In this document: positions 31,972 through 43,025 of the stretch, piece after piece
Numbering within the stretch: position 1 is the stretch's first letter
Layout: each line of letters opens with the position of its first letter
Assembly (NCBI GenBank): GCA_013146195.2
Contig: CM028379.1
Location: 113,826,168 to 113,890,167, forward strand
Direction: 5' to 3'
Origin: Codonopsis lanceolata
Lineage: Eukaryota; Streptophyta; Magnoliopsida; Asterales; Campanulaceae
Length of the DNA stretch: 64,000 bases
The notes under the pieces: model-generated
The model's database searches: none
Seen by the model: the letters and a program-made list of their open reading frames with translations, nothing else
Told to the model about the DNA's origin: nothing
Program-made: the position numbers and the translations under genes

Positions 31972-31989
31972 TGGTTTCGTTGCTAGGAA
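31972..31989 (+). promoter_or_regulatory. Probable primer-binding site
   Basis: TGGTTTCGTTGCTAGGAA, three bases after the LTR. It agrees at about 12 of 18 positions with TGGCGCCGTTGCCGGGGA, the tRNA-Asp type primer site of many plant Ty3/gypsy elements. The mismatches make the tRNA assignment tentative. Confidence 0.45.
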
Positions 31990-32054
31990 CTTCGAAGTTT
32001 CAACACTTTCTTCAAAGTTTTCCGGTGAAATTCTTGAAAATCCATCTATTAGTA

Positions 32055-33996
32055 ATGGCTGGCAAAGGTAGCAAATATCATGCCACCGTTAGTAACCACC
32101 AGGCTGGAAGCCAACAGACTGGTAACAACAATCCACCACCTGGCGATTTGCCACCAAGGGCACCCCAGGGGGATCAACCACGGGTCCGACAAAGGAGGAC
32201 GGGGAAGGCTTGTCAGCAGGTTTGGCAAGGCGGACGAGGAATCAAAAAGTGGCTGCTTGGCACGCGGCTCATGGCAATGATGTGCCATATGTTGAAGAGC
32301 AGACATCCCAGCAAGCCAGCCAAAGTCACGCTAGCCAACGTGATGCCCGGCAAGTTATCAATGAGAAGCGTGATGCTCATGCGCTAGATCTCAGGATGCA
32401 GCTAAATCGCCAACGAGAACATGGTCAGGGCAGCCACGAGAGTTTGCACGGGCAAACCCCTGACCAACAGGCTGCTGCTCTACAAGTCCAAGCGGAGTAT
32501 TATAATAAGATGTATGCACTCAACCAGCAACTGCTCACCTTGGGCCACGCCCTGGTCCCAGTTGCAGATTTGGCGATGCCCGCTCTCACCAATCATGCAA
32601 TCGTTGGTGGTGGCCAGGCCTCCCAACATTTGCCCGCTCCGACCAGACGGATCCCTTCCGTTGTTCACATACCCTCAGAACATGCTAATGAAGTGTAGAG
32701 GGCAGATGATCAGGCAAAGAGCAGATACAGTCGCCAAAATCTTTCCTATAGGCATCACCCCTAACACGAGCATCATGCTCGAGAAGAGAGCCATAGCCGC
32801 CGCAGAGCCCGTGAGTACGTGGAAGCAGAAGCACACCGGCCTAGGCACAGCCCGCGAGTTGAGCGGGAAGCGGAAGCCTCTTATGAACCAAACCATTACT
32901 CGCAAGCAATGCGCAGTCGGCAGTCAGACCCCGCCCATTCGTCTAGGCTCACCGTGGACGCAGAAAAACGACTGTCCGAGCGGATTGAGGCCATGAAGCG
33001 AGACATGGCCAAACAGATAGCTAGTCTAGCCGTGGCCAAGCCCGGCTATGGGGCCACTAAGCCGCTGGAAGGCAGCTCGTTCACTCCAGAGATTGAGAAC
33101 GCGCCACCCGCGCAAGGGGTTATCTTCCCACAATTCGAAAAGTACTTTGGGAAGACGCGAGCAAACGATTGGCTCAGATCGTTCGAGGCACAGATTCGGA
33201 TGGTCACCAATGTGGAAGCCTTGAAGATACGAGCATTTGAGAGTGCTCTTCAGGGAAAGGCACATACATGGTTGGGCAGAGTCCCCCGTGGATCTATTGG
33301 CAGTTGGGAGATGCTCCGGGAGAAGTTCCTAGAAGAGTTTGGCACTGCGGGACCAACGCCCAAAAACCGGTTCGATATTGCTAAGATTAAGCCGGGCGAC
33401 AATGAGTCCTACGGCAGCTACCTAAAAAGGTTCGAGGAGATGCTCGACCAAGTGACCAAAGCCAAGAGGGCAAGCTACAGTGACAGGAGATCACGTGATA
33501 CGCTACCTTAATAACATGAAGGCAGGACCACTGAAAACAATGCTGGCCATGAACCCGGGTGCCACAAAAGCAGAGCTGTTGGCAAGTTCTCACCTTTTCT
33601 GCTCAACTGAGACCATTAAGGGCAACAAGGCCAAGAACAAAGACAAGGCTCAGGACAGCTCGGCCATGCCAGCTGACCAAAGCCAAGAGGGCAATAACCT
33701 TTGCTCAAGATAAAATAGGTGCAGATATGAAGAGAACATCTACCCTCGGACAGAGATTCAGGGAAGCATAGTTCACCCCACTGAATACCATACAGGAGGA
33801 GATCATGTTCCAAGTGGGAGATGCATTGCCAGTTCCCTACCCGCTTGACCCTGAGCTCGCTCACACCAGGGACAACACAAAGTATTGTGATTACCATCAT
33901 GGTAACGAACACACAACAGAGGAATGCTTAGTGTTGAAACGGGAAATACAGAAATTGATCAATGCAGACAAATTGGATTGCTTCAAAAGGGATTAG
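32055..33996 (+). pseudogene. gag: Tat-type element gag, broken
   Basis: The ATG at 32055 starts MAGKGSKYHATVSN. A frameshift near 32210 moves to the frame that runs to 33511 with stops at 32696-32698 and near 32762. That frame contains a Gln/His-rich N-terminal part, then the Retrotrans_gag domain (VIFPQFEKYFGKTRANDWL, FESALQGKAHTWLGRVP, WEMLREKFLEEFG). Another shift leads to HVIRYLNNMKAGPLK from about 33484, and the C-terminal zinc-knuckle-like KYCDYHHGNEHTTEECLVLK lies at 33882-33941. This last C-x2-H...H-x4-C pattern is typical of Tat gag. The protein would build the particle; two frameshifts and stops prevent it. Confidence 0.85.
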
Positions 33997-34086
33997 GGCG
34001 CGGGAGATAATGCAAATAATGATCGGCAGGGAAGACCCCCAAGAGGAAAAGACGGCCAGGCCCTTCAGATACGAGGAGTTGTCAAT

Positions 34087-35323
34087 ATGATTCAGGAGGA
34101 GCTTCCGTCCAGTACTCAGATCGGGAAACATATATACTCCCTCTCTAAAGTCGTGAGCTCTCCGGCAGTACAGCGGGCAGGGGAACCCAACATCTACTTT
34201 ACTCATAGTGAGCTGGCGAGCACTCCCCTGGCCTCCGAGCAGCCACTGGTTATTTCCTGCCTGGTAAACGATTGGAAAGTTCATAGGGTGCTGCTCGACA
34301 CCGGAGCGTGCAGGGACATCATGTATTACTCCCGCTTAAAAGGACTAGAGTTATCAGACACCCGGCTCTAGCCTTACTTGGGGAAACTTGAAGGATTCAC
34401 CAACTATCAAGTAAGTGTCAAAGGCACCATCGAATTAGAGGCCTTCATGGGAGATGGGGCACATACGCGAACGGAGATGATCACTTTCCTGGTGATCGAT
34501 CTGAAATCCGCCTATAACTGCATTCTGGGGGCCCCGGCCATGGCCAAGTTTCAGATGGTCACCTCCATCCCCCACCAAAAGGCTAAGTTATACATAGAGG
34601 ATGGAGTGGGTATCCTTAACAGCAAGCCACGTGCAATGTGGGAGTATGTCCAGGATTCTCAGCGGAAGAAGCAGAAGCTGGTCGTGGACATTCCCGACCA
34701 GACAGTGGCAGCTCCTGACAAAGAGGTTCCAACCAGTACTGACTCGGGCTCCGTCCCCATTAACAATTTTGAGCTCGGGGAGCCTTCTGAAACAGTGGAC
34801 CGCATGGAAATAGAGGAGGCCGAGCAAGCCCCGACAATATTGCCCTCTAAGCGCAAAGATCGACATCTCACGACACAAGACTTTGAGATGGACACTCTAC
34901 AAGTTCAAGACGAGCCTGAATTCCAGCCAAAGGGCGAGTTAAAAGAGATCGTCATTAATCCTGCATACCCTGAGCAGAAAATCAAAATCGGGAAGGCCAT
35001 GCCTCCCGAAGCTCGGAAGAAGTTGATCTAGCTACTTAAGAACAGCCTGGATGTATTCGCATGGAAAGTCGAAGACATGCACAGAGTCAGCGAGAGTGTT
35101 GCCCATCATGACCTAAACGTGGATCTAACTTTCCGGCCTATTCAGCAACGGCCAAGGCATTACTCCCTAGAGAAGAGTGCAGCGATCAAAACAGAGGTTG
35201 AAAAGCTCCTAAAGGCTGACATCATCGAAGAGATTCAGTACCCGACCTGGCTGACCAATGTGGTGATGATCAAAAAAGCCAATGAAAAGTGGCGTATGTG
35301 CGTTGACTTCACGAGCCTTAGTC
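34087..35323 (+). pseudogene. pol: Tat-type element protease and N-terminal part of reverse transcriptase
   Basis: One frame spans the stretch with TAG stops at 34369-34371 and 35029-35031. Protease: VHRVLLDTGACRDIMYYSRL, with the DTGA active site, then LVIDLKSAYNCILGAPAM. The linker is acidic. RT begins at about 35095 with VAHHDLNVDLTFRPIQQRPR, then LLKADIIEEIQYPTWLTNVV and KWRMCVDFTSL, where the normal RT sequence would continue into the fingers and palm. At about 35323 it breaks off abruptly; the catalytic YVDD/YMDD region and the first RNase H are missing, and RNase H of the second type follows in a shifted frame. This internal deletion destroys polymerase function. Confidence 0.9.
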
Positions 35324-35737
35324 GATTTCCTAGTAGAGACAAGCTTCACCAAGCAAGAAGAGTCTGCAACCCCTCAACCAACAGAGACCGGACACGAGCA
35401 TCTTCCTCAGCCTCGGCCGGCTTATTGTTGGGTTCTTTATGTTGACGGTGCAGCGAGCAAAGTCGGGAGCGGAGCTGACATCCTTCTCATAGCTCCCGAC
35501 TAGATGACCGAGTTCGAATTAGCTCTCAGATTCAAGTTCCCTGCTTCCAGTAATGTGGTCGAATACGAAGCGATGATCGCCGCTCTGGAACTCGCAGCTG
35601 ACATGGGCGTAGAAGCGGTCATAGTGTACTCGGATTCACAACTAGTTGTGAGCCAAGTCCAGGGGGAATACATGGATGCATCACCCTTCCCTGGTCAAAT
35701 ACTACGAGCTTGTCAAGGAAATCTTGAAAAATTTTGA
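35324..35737 (+). pseudogene. Tat-type element RNase H (second, aRNH-like) domain
   Basis: The frame reads ALVDFLVETSF, then WVLYVDGAASKVGSGADILL (first catalytic Asp in YVDGA), a TAG at 35501-35503, FPASSNVVEYEAMIAALELA (catalytic Glu) and VYSDSQLVVSQVQGEY (catalytic Asp). Two RNase H domains are typical for Tat-lineage elements, and this is the one near integrase. It is in a different frame from the preceding RT fragment, which places a frame-disrupting deletion at the junction. A further shift occurs near 35735. Confidence 0.85.
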
Positions 35738-37965
35738 AGTTATGGGAGATCATCAGAATCGATCGAGCTAACAACATGCGAGCATACTACTTGTTCAAGA
35801 TCACTGAGGCAAATTTAGCATTGCTGAATCCATCAGTAATGATCGAGCATTTGGAAACTCCGGCCATTGATAAACCAGTAATCATGGACATCGAGCCAGC
35901 GGCCAGAAGCTGGATTGATGACTACAAGGATTACATCGAGCATGAAGTCCTCCCAGCAGATAAAGTCAAAGCCACCAGAGTCAGGAGCCAAGCTTGCAGA
36001 TACTTGGTAGTCAGGGGAATCCTATACAAGTGATCTAAGGTCAGACCTATGCTTTGCTATGTTTCCCCGAAGTTAACTGAAGATGTCTTATACGAAGTGC
36101 ACGAAGGAGAATGTGGCGGCCACTCGGGCACCTGAGCCCTAGCAGAAAAGGTTTTGCGCATAGGGTACTACTGGATAACTCTCAGAAGAGATGCAGAGAA
36201 GTATGTTCACGAGTGTGAAAAATGCCAACGATATACGGACATACCAAGGCTTCCATCCACCGTACAAACTCCAGTCATTGCGGCCTGGCCATTCGACATG
36301 TGGGGAATCGACTTGATTAGTCCATTCCCGCTTAGGGCCGTTCCTGAACTTTTAGGGGCCAAGGGCGAAAATGATAAAATGGGCCCCTATAGATATAAAA
36401 AATAAAATTTTGAAATAAATAAATTTTCAATTTTTCATCGTTCAAAGTATTCAATTGGTATAACATCTACGAACATACTAATATATAAGTAGTAATTATT
36501 TAAAATTACTTCGTTTGTATTTTCCGGTACACTAGTTATTTTCTATCTTGATTTGGTAATTTTCTTATATATTAAAATATACAAAATGTCTATAAAGCAT
36601 ATCTATAAGAAATTTCAGATTTTTTCACTCTTCTAAGATCTTTCTCAACTATATCATCAAACTATATCACATTCTCTCATTTTTTTTGGCTCATTCGTTA
36701 CATATTCATTTGATTTTTTTTGGTTGATTATTCGATTATTGTAATCCATTAATCCATATTCTATGATAATTAAGTTTTTTGTTGATTAGGCGTGCCATTT
36801 TATTATTAATGAGCTACTAAAAATGTCATTTTTAAAAAAGATTGACTTTCAAACGAGAACTCTTTACCCGGAACGGAGCAAGGGACGGATGGAGTATATA
36901 ATACTTGATAATTCACAACTCAAAAATAAAATAAATTTTACGTAACTTTCAAAGAGTTGAACCCATAACCTCTCAACCAAATCAAAACAACTCATCCAAT
37001 AGGCCACTAAATCACATATGAAACTTAAGTGATAATATAATATTTATATCTATATATGACTGTATTATAACTTATAAGTTTGGGCCCCTTAAAATTAGGG
37101 GCCCAGGGCGGTTGCCCTTCCAGACCACCCTCAAGGTCGGCCCTGTTCCCGCTAGCACAATACAAATACAAGTATACAGTGGTCACCATAGACTACTTTA
37201 CAAAGTGGATCGAAGAAAAGCCATTGGCTAAGATTTCAGAGGCGAACGTCATCAAGTTTGTCCACGATCAAGTATGGTGCAGGTTCGGTCTTCCTCGAGC
37301 AATTATCTCCGATCACGGTACTCAGTTCTTAGACAAGTTCACAGCCGAGTGTGCTCGCCTGGGCATTAAGCATTGACAATCATCTGTCGCTTACCCCCAG
37401 GGCAACGGCCAGGTAGAGGTCGAGAACAAACAAGTATTGCATACGCTCAACAGAAACGTAGAAGGGCGAGCTGGGAAATGGGCAGAAGGGCAACAGTCGG
37501 TCTTGTGGGCGGTCAGAACCACTGTCCGAGGTCCAACTGGGGAGACTCCATTTGCGCTTACATATGGATTCGAAGCTATGATTCCCGTAGAAATGGCCTT
37601 GCCTAGCTATCGAGTTTTTCATTACAGCGAGTTGAACAATCAACTTGCCCGTGCAATAGACCTTGATCTACTGGAAGAAAGGAAGCTAGATACGCGACTA
37701 AGGATGGTCAACTACAAACAGCGAGCAAAGGACTCATCACGACAAAAGAGTCCGGGGAAGATCATTCATGGTCGGAGATTGGGTACTCAAAAAAATTGTG
37801 GTAAGGGGTCATCGGGCAGAATGGGGAAAGCTGTCACCTAACTGGGAATGGCCTTTTCAAGTTACTGGCATAGTCAGAGAGGGCACCTACACACTTCGGA
37901 CTCAGGAAGGAAAGGACTTGAAGCATCCTTGGCATGCAGATCACCTGAAGAAATACTATCCTTAA
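35738..37965 (+). pseudogene. Tat-type element integrase, interrupted by a hAT element
   Basis: A single frame from 35734 has TGA at 36031-36033 and 36133-36135. It carries the zinc-binding HHCC region (GYYWITLRRDAEKYVHECEKC, DIPRLPSTVQTPV) and WPFDMWGIDLISPFP, with the first catalytic Asp. The hAT element and its duplication (36333-37153) follow. After it come VVTIDYFTKWIEEKPLAKIS, IISDHGTQF (second Asp), TGA at 37374-37376, AYPQGNGQVEVENK (catalytic Glu), and a C-terminal VGDWVLKKIVVRGH...LKKYYP ending at 37965 after another frame change. Apart from the insertion the catalytic residues are all kept. Confidence 0.9.
36333..37145. mobile_element. Non-autonomous hAT element inserted in integrase
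   Basis: An 813-bp AT-rich insertion with ends TAGGGCCGTTCCTG and, inverted, CAGGGCCGACCTTG, next to subterminal GGGGCC words (TTTTAGGGGCCAAGGGC on the left, ATTAGGGGCCCAGGGC on the right). The flanks are perfect 8-mers, TTCCCGCT at 36325-36332 and 37146-37153. CAGGGCCG termini with an 8-bp target are typical of a widespread plant hAT group. No transposase is encoded. Composition is clearly more AT-rich than the surrounding gypsy coding region. Confidence 0.93.
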
Positions 37966-38921
37966 GCCAGTTCCTTAATACACAAACGGGCAAGACCCTT
38001 AGCCCTGTTGAGGGTCATCATCATTCTATCAATAAAAAGGCAAGTTATTTGTGTTTATTAGTTCAAATAATTTTTGTCCTTATCAACTGCTATAGGATTG
38101 TTTGACAAAATCTGCTCGCCTGCCGAGCAAAGAGGGCCATGCCCGGTTAACCTTCCTCTATACCTGAGTATTAGTGAACTTATCTTACCTTCTATGTGAA
38201 TAAGATGGGGCCATGTCCGGTTCACGTACTAGGATGCCCGCCAGGCAGTAGGGGCCCTACCCATAAGATAGTGGCTAACTACCTTGGATTCCTATAGTGA
38301 CCGAGCAACACTATTAGTCATGTATCTCTATACCCAGTTGATATACTAGCAACCGATTCGATGTGCCAACATCGAACTAGGGCCGTGCTGCACAGTTGCT
38401 TTGGTGGCCGCTCAGAGTAGGGCCCTGCCCGCTAGGCAATCTTCAGGATGCTCGCTCCTAGCGATAGGGGCCATGCCCGCACAAAGCCTTGGCCAGAACC
38501 AAGCACTTAGACCGGGCATCTGTCCGTGTAACCTCTCAACTTAAATACTATGTCCGCTTAATTATCCTTGTTATTTTCAAGTTGATAATTACACAAGTCT
38601 GCATAAAGATAAATTCTTGTTATTTTTGCTTGATTAATTCTGGTTATTTTTGTCTGACATGTTTATGGGGAGCATCTGTACTTGTACTAATTGAATGCAG
38701 GAAGAGCACAAGTAGAAAAACAATTATCGAGCCAAATCAAATAATACAAACCAAAGAAACAGTTGTCAAACAAAAGAGGTTCTCTATTCATAATAGGGAA
38801 GGGATTACAATTCAGAGTCAAATAGTGGCGCGCAGGTCGAACAAAAATCAAAGACCCTAGGCTAAGCCAGATCAGGAGCCTGCTTTGGAGGGGGTGGAAG
38901 ACCTTTAGCCGAAGCCCGGAA
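37966..38921 (+). other. Non-coding region after pol with repeated GGGGCCATGCCCG motif
   Basis: This stretch lies between the integrase stop and the end of the antisense gene. GGGCCATGCCCGG or close variants occur at 38134-38146, 38207-38220 and 38466-38480, and related GGGGCCCTACCC at 38251-38262. The same word occurs in both LTRs and at 41915-41927. The plus-strand frame at 38489-38860 has no recognised motif. Confidence 0.6.
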
Positions 38922-41822
38922 CTACTCTGCATATTCAGTGTTTAGAGCCTTGCGGGCAGCCTCTTTTTCAGCCGCTTGCGTATCATCCTCAGCAATCATC
39001 TGCTCGGCTGCGGTAGCTTTCAAAGCATCAACCAAGGAGCACACGTTCTCGTCCAGGGGAGTGGGCGGAACCCAAGGCTCGCGACCAGCCTCAACATCAG
39101 CCTTGGCCAGAGCCTCCAGCTTCGACTCAGTATAGGGGACTAAGTTGTGGAACTGGCGGGCAGCATCAGAGTCGGGATCGAGCACGGCCCATTCAGCCAT
39201 AGTCTTCACATCCACTACCCCGCGGCCAGCGAGCAGGCGGAGAATGTGGTTGGTGCCATGTGCAAAATAGGGCACGATGGCCTCCTCCACAGCATCCTCG
39301 AAGGCAGGGGAGCTTTTATAATTCTCCACCACGGACTCCTCGACATTTATCAGCTTTCCCATCAGCTCGGCCATCAGATTTTCGTCCTTGATAGCCTGCA
39401 TCTTGAGGGAATCCTGCTCCACCTGCAGATGCTCCCTTTGGAGGGTAACCGCTTCAAGGGCTTTCTTCCCCTTCTCCAGATCGTCCTGATTTTTCTTTAT
39501 CTGGCCCACCAACTCAGTTTTCTCAGTAACTAGAGTGCTATTCTGGGCGACCAGATGCAAATTTTGCTCGAGCATCTCACTAGCTTTCTTCTTGGCAGCT
39601 GCGTTGTTGGTCTCCAGTTGGTCGACCAGAGTGGCCACCTGCTCAACCTTCTTCTTCAACAGGCTCTTGAGAGCCTTATAGCCCGCCTCTACCTTTTGTG
39701 AGCTTCCTTCTTTTCATTGTACCGGTCATATAAGTTGGGACAAGTTGAGGCAATCTACAGACAACGAGCAAAACAGTCAAGCCGGGAAAGAAATAAAGAG
39801 GAGAAAGTAAATCAAGCTACAGTTCATATTTTACCTCGCTTAGGCAGAGGCCCACGTTTCCGACCAAGACATGGCCTGCAGTATCTCGATCCCGGGCCAA
39901 GTCATCATGCATGACCCTTTCTATGAAGCCTTTGCCCACCAGGCCCCCCGGGCTCCCGCGGACATGTAGATTGATACCCCCTAACAGTGGGGCATCACCA
40001 GAAATTTCTTTGACCAGCGCTCGAGCAGCGCTGGTGGTCGAAGGCATCTTGAAGTCGGTCTGCCTCCAGGTAGCCACGCCTCCTTGAGTCGGGGTGGAAA
40101 CAACTGGGTCAGAACTCGAACCACGTGGACGGACAGTCCGAGCAGGAGGAGGAAATGGACTCTTCTTTCTTTTCCCCGTGGCCTTGGCATCCTTAGCGGC
40201 GGGAACCACGGAGATGTTGGCAGTTGGGGGTTTGGCAGCTTTATCAGTAGTGACCACAGGGGCCTCATTCTACGCAGTAACGACGACTTTGGGCGCCGTT
40301 ATCTTCATGACTAGACTCGTGGCCCTACCTGAGGCCGGTGTTTTCTTTGCTGGTGGGTAGAAGGGGACCTTGGGCAAGGCTACTGGCTCATTGGCCTTCA
40401 GATCGGCCGCCCCGCTGATCAACCTGTTTCTTCCTCATTTTTAGCATCACTAAGTTCTTCATCCCTAAACCAAGACAAAGCGGGATTAGTATTGCTATGA
40501 ATTAAAGGTTGATCAAAATAGAAGTGGGAGCATATTCATAATTAGCAGGCAACCATTCTGGTCATCATAAACTGGCCGGCAGTTCGCGCCGGGGCCCAAC
40601 CGTTGACATTCTACGCATTCGCGCTTGAACATCTGCCCATGGCAATCACGCCAGTACGATGAGGTCTCTCAGGAACTTCTGCTCGCATCACGCCGGTCAG
40701 GCACAGGTTGCGCGGATTACACACCAGCTCTTTCCAATCGAGCAAAAATTGCTGGCCGATCCATTTTTTGTTCTCCTCAATAACCCCAATGGTAGCCCTC
40801 AACGCCGCTAGCCGGGAAATCTCACCCGAGCTAAAGTCTTGCTTGGAGACCTTAGGAATTTTTATTTCATTGGTGGCAGTGGGCGCGAATGGCCATCCAA
40901 CCTGGGATTCAATGAAGAGGACCCTTTGGTCCCAGGCTTCAACCTTCCCGGGGACATCGGCCAACAGCCTCAAAAAATTGGAGTTAGACCTCACTCCAAT
41001 CCTCCTGCCTGTGCTCGGAGCAAAAATGAATAGCTTACGAAGCAGGTACATGTCCGGCTCGAAACCCAGAAGACGACATTCCACTGTAAAGGTCGTGATC
41101 GCCCGAACAGTATTCAGTATTAAGTCACAGGGCACGACCTTGGTCTCGAGCAAGAAATCAACCAAGAAAGGCTCCAGCGGGAGGCGTAGTCCAACCCGGA
41201 AGAAGTTGGAAAAAAATAGGAGCTCGTTCCCTTGCTCGCGGGACAGTTCTACTCTACTAGGCAAGTCCATCTTACTTGCCCGATAATAGGTGGAGTCAAC
41301 GCCAAGGGATGTGAGCCAGGCCCTCACTTTATCATCCGTGTCCAGCGAAGCCCAGTGAGCAGCATATCAACTTTCATCAGTATTCACATACCAGTCGGGC
41401 TCCTCATCTTCATCTACTTCACCCTCAAGTGTGGCTTCCACTTGGGTGTAACTGGTTTTCTTCATGCGATGGGCATGAGGCATGTTGTCTGCCTCATCGG
41501 GCTCTGAGGCCTCTCCAGCCGCCTCTCCCTGCTCGGCCCTTACTTGCTCAACCATACGTTCAGTATCGGCTTCCTGCCGTTCGAGGCCCTGCCCGCCAGT
41601 ATAGCCGCTAGTGACACTCTCCTCTCCAGAGTCCTGCCCGCTAGAGGAATTGACTAGATCAACTATTGGAGGCGCCACACGCCCAGGACCAGCCGGTCCG
41701 GCCATGGATTCCTCTCCCTCTCCTGACTCATAGTCAACTGGGGGAGTCTTCTCGCTACTCAGAGAGTCATTCTTCCCGCCGTAGCTGAAGACCTCACGAT
41801 CGTTCTCCGAAACATCAGACAT
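38922..41822 (-). pseudogene. Antisense multi-exon gene of Tat-type element (PF04195-like protein)
   Basis: Read on the minus strand from the ATG at 41822. Exon 1 (41822 to about 40553) encodes an acidic Ser/Glu-rich N-terminus, then SREQGNELLFFSNFFRVGLR, LPLEPFLVDFLLETK and CRLLGFEPDMYLLRKLFIF. This is the putative gypsy-type transposon domain (PF04195) found in antisense genes of plant Tat elements. TGA at 41367-41369 and TAG at 40611-40613 interrupt one frame. Intron 1 probably ends at the acceptor TTTAG|GG (40465/40464). Exon 2 (40464-39835) is basic and Pro-rich. Intron 2 is a clear 80-base GT-AG intron (39834-39755, GAG|GTAAAA to CTGTAG|AT), phase 0. Exon 3 (39754-38922) is a long coiled coil (KKKVEQVATLVDQLETNNA) followed by a helical C-terminus. 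One single-base shift near 39690, another in exon 2 near 40425 and a TAG near 40270 also occur. The function of this protein family is unknown. Confidence 0.8.
39755..39834 (-). other. Putative 80-base intron of the antisense gene
   Basis: On the minus strand the donor is AAGCGAG|GTAAAATATG and the acceptor is TTGTCTGTAG|ATTGCCTC. Removing it joins LCLSE to IASTCPNLYDRYNEKK without a frame change, and the intron itself contains an in-frame stop shortly after the donor. The length is typical of plant introns. Splicing is inferred from sequence only. Confidence 0.65.
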
Positions 41823-42590
41823 GTACAAGGGAGATTGAGGAAAGAAAATCAATTTTCTGCCCGGATAACCGATAAAGCAAAATGGGGAAAAGTTCCTAAG
41901 TCTAGGTACACCAAGGGGCTATGCCCGCCTAGCGAGCAAGACCACATGGTCTTTTCCTCGATCTCTACCTAAGGGTCAATTCTATTTTCAGAAACCCTAC
42001 CAAAAATACATGAAGATGAAGAGAGGCAAACTTCTGGAAGATGGACCGATGAAACCATGGAGAATCACGAACTTCGGAGGCAAACTTTGATCGAAATCTG
42101 GAAACAGGAGGCCCGAAATCAAGGATCCACAGAGAAGCAGCAAGGACGCTGGAAAGCTTGAAGATTTATCTCTCTAGAAAATCAAGAAACTGTAAAAAGG
42201 TTAGAAGGAAAGAGGGCGGGCCTTTTATAGGCCAATGATTTGGTTTTGGGGGGAAAAAGCGGAGGCCGAAACGGTGCTCCACAGGACGACTAAAATCATC
42301 CTCAACATGCTTGCATTAAATACGGCGCTTCGAAAGCTACGCCCCATCACATCACACCAACCCTAGATGGCTCACGCGCCTCTTCGTCTACTCTCCTCGA
42401 TACTCACCAATGGCAAGCTTTCTCAACACGCTCCAGCTGTCCATCAATCAAGATTCTATAACATTCCACAAGTTCATCCGGCCCATCTACAGTTTTCTCA
42501 AGAAAATTCACAAGTGTTGGAGCCCGTAGCCCGAGCAACATTATCCAGCATATACGCTCCCCGCTCTGAGCATGAATACTCGCCAGACAA

Positions 42591-42605
42591 GGAGCTAGGG
42601 GCCAC
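42591..42605 (+). promoter_or_regulatory. Probable polypurine tract of Tat-type element
   Basis: AGGAGCTAGGGGCCAC, ending next to the 3' LTR start TGATGTG, has the interrupted purine-rich form seen in Tat-lineage elements. The exact priming site is uncertain. Confidence 0.5.
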
Positions 42606-43025
42606 TGATGTGCCCGGCCCAAGCCGGGTCACGAACGAAGCACGAGCTAGCATCACGTGTCAATCACGAGCATAATTAGTATGGGGCCCACCAGTTTAGC
42701 GGACAAAGTAACCGAGGTATCAGGCAACGAACAAAGCGACTCCCGTCTAAACCTGGCCGGGCACATGCCTTGCTTGTCCGACCAGGGGCCACACCCGGGA
42801 TCTACATTTACCTCAGCTCAGTCTACATCAAGTAGCTGGGCAGAGCCTTGCTCGCCCAGGCACACATCAAGTAGGAAACCCCGGAAACTTGCTCTCCAAG
42901 ACAAATTAAAGGTTTCCATATACGAGCAGGGCACTTGCCTTATCTGCTCCTGCATTCATGCGACCAGCCGCCTATCGTGCCTACAATTTAGGGATTCTCT
43001 CCTTAATTGACTAGGTATCTATGGA

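Noticed and set aside
39147..39533. Plus-strand 128-residue frame
   Set aside because: Mirror of the coiled-coil exon of the antisense gene; the minus strand carries the coherent protein.
40708..41286. Plus-strand 192-residue frame
   Set aside because: Lies opposite the PF04195-like domain, which is the recognised coding strand.
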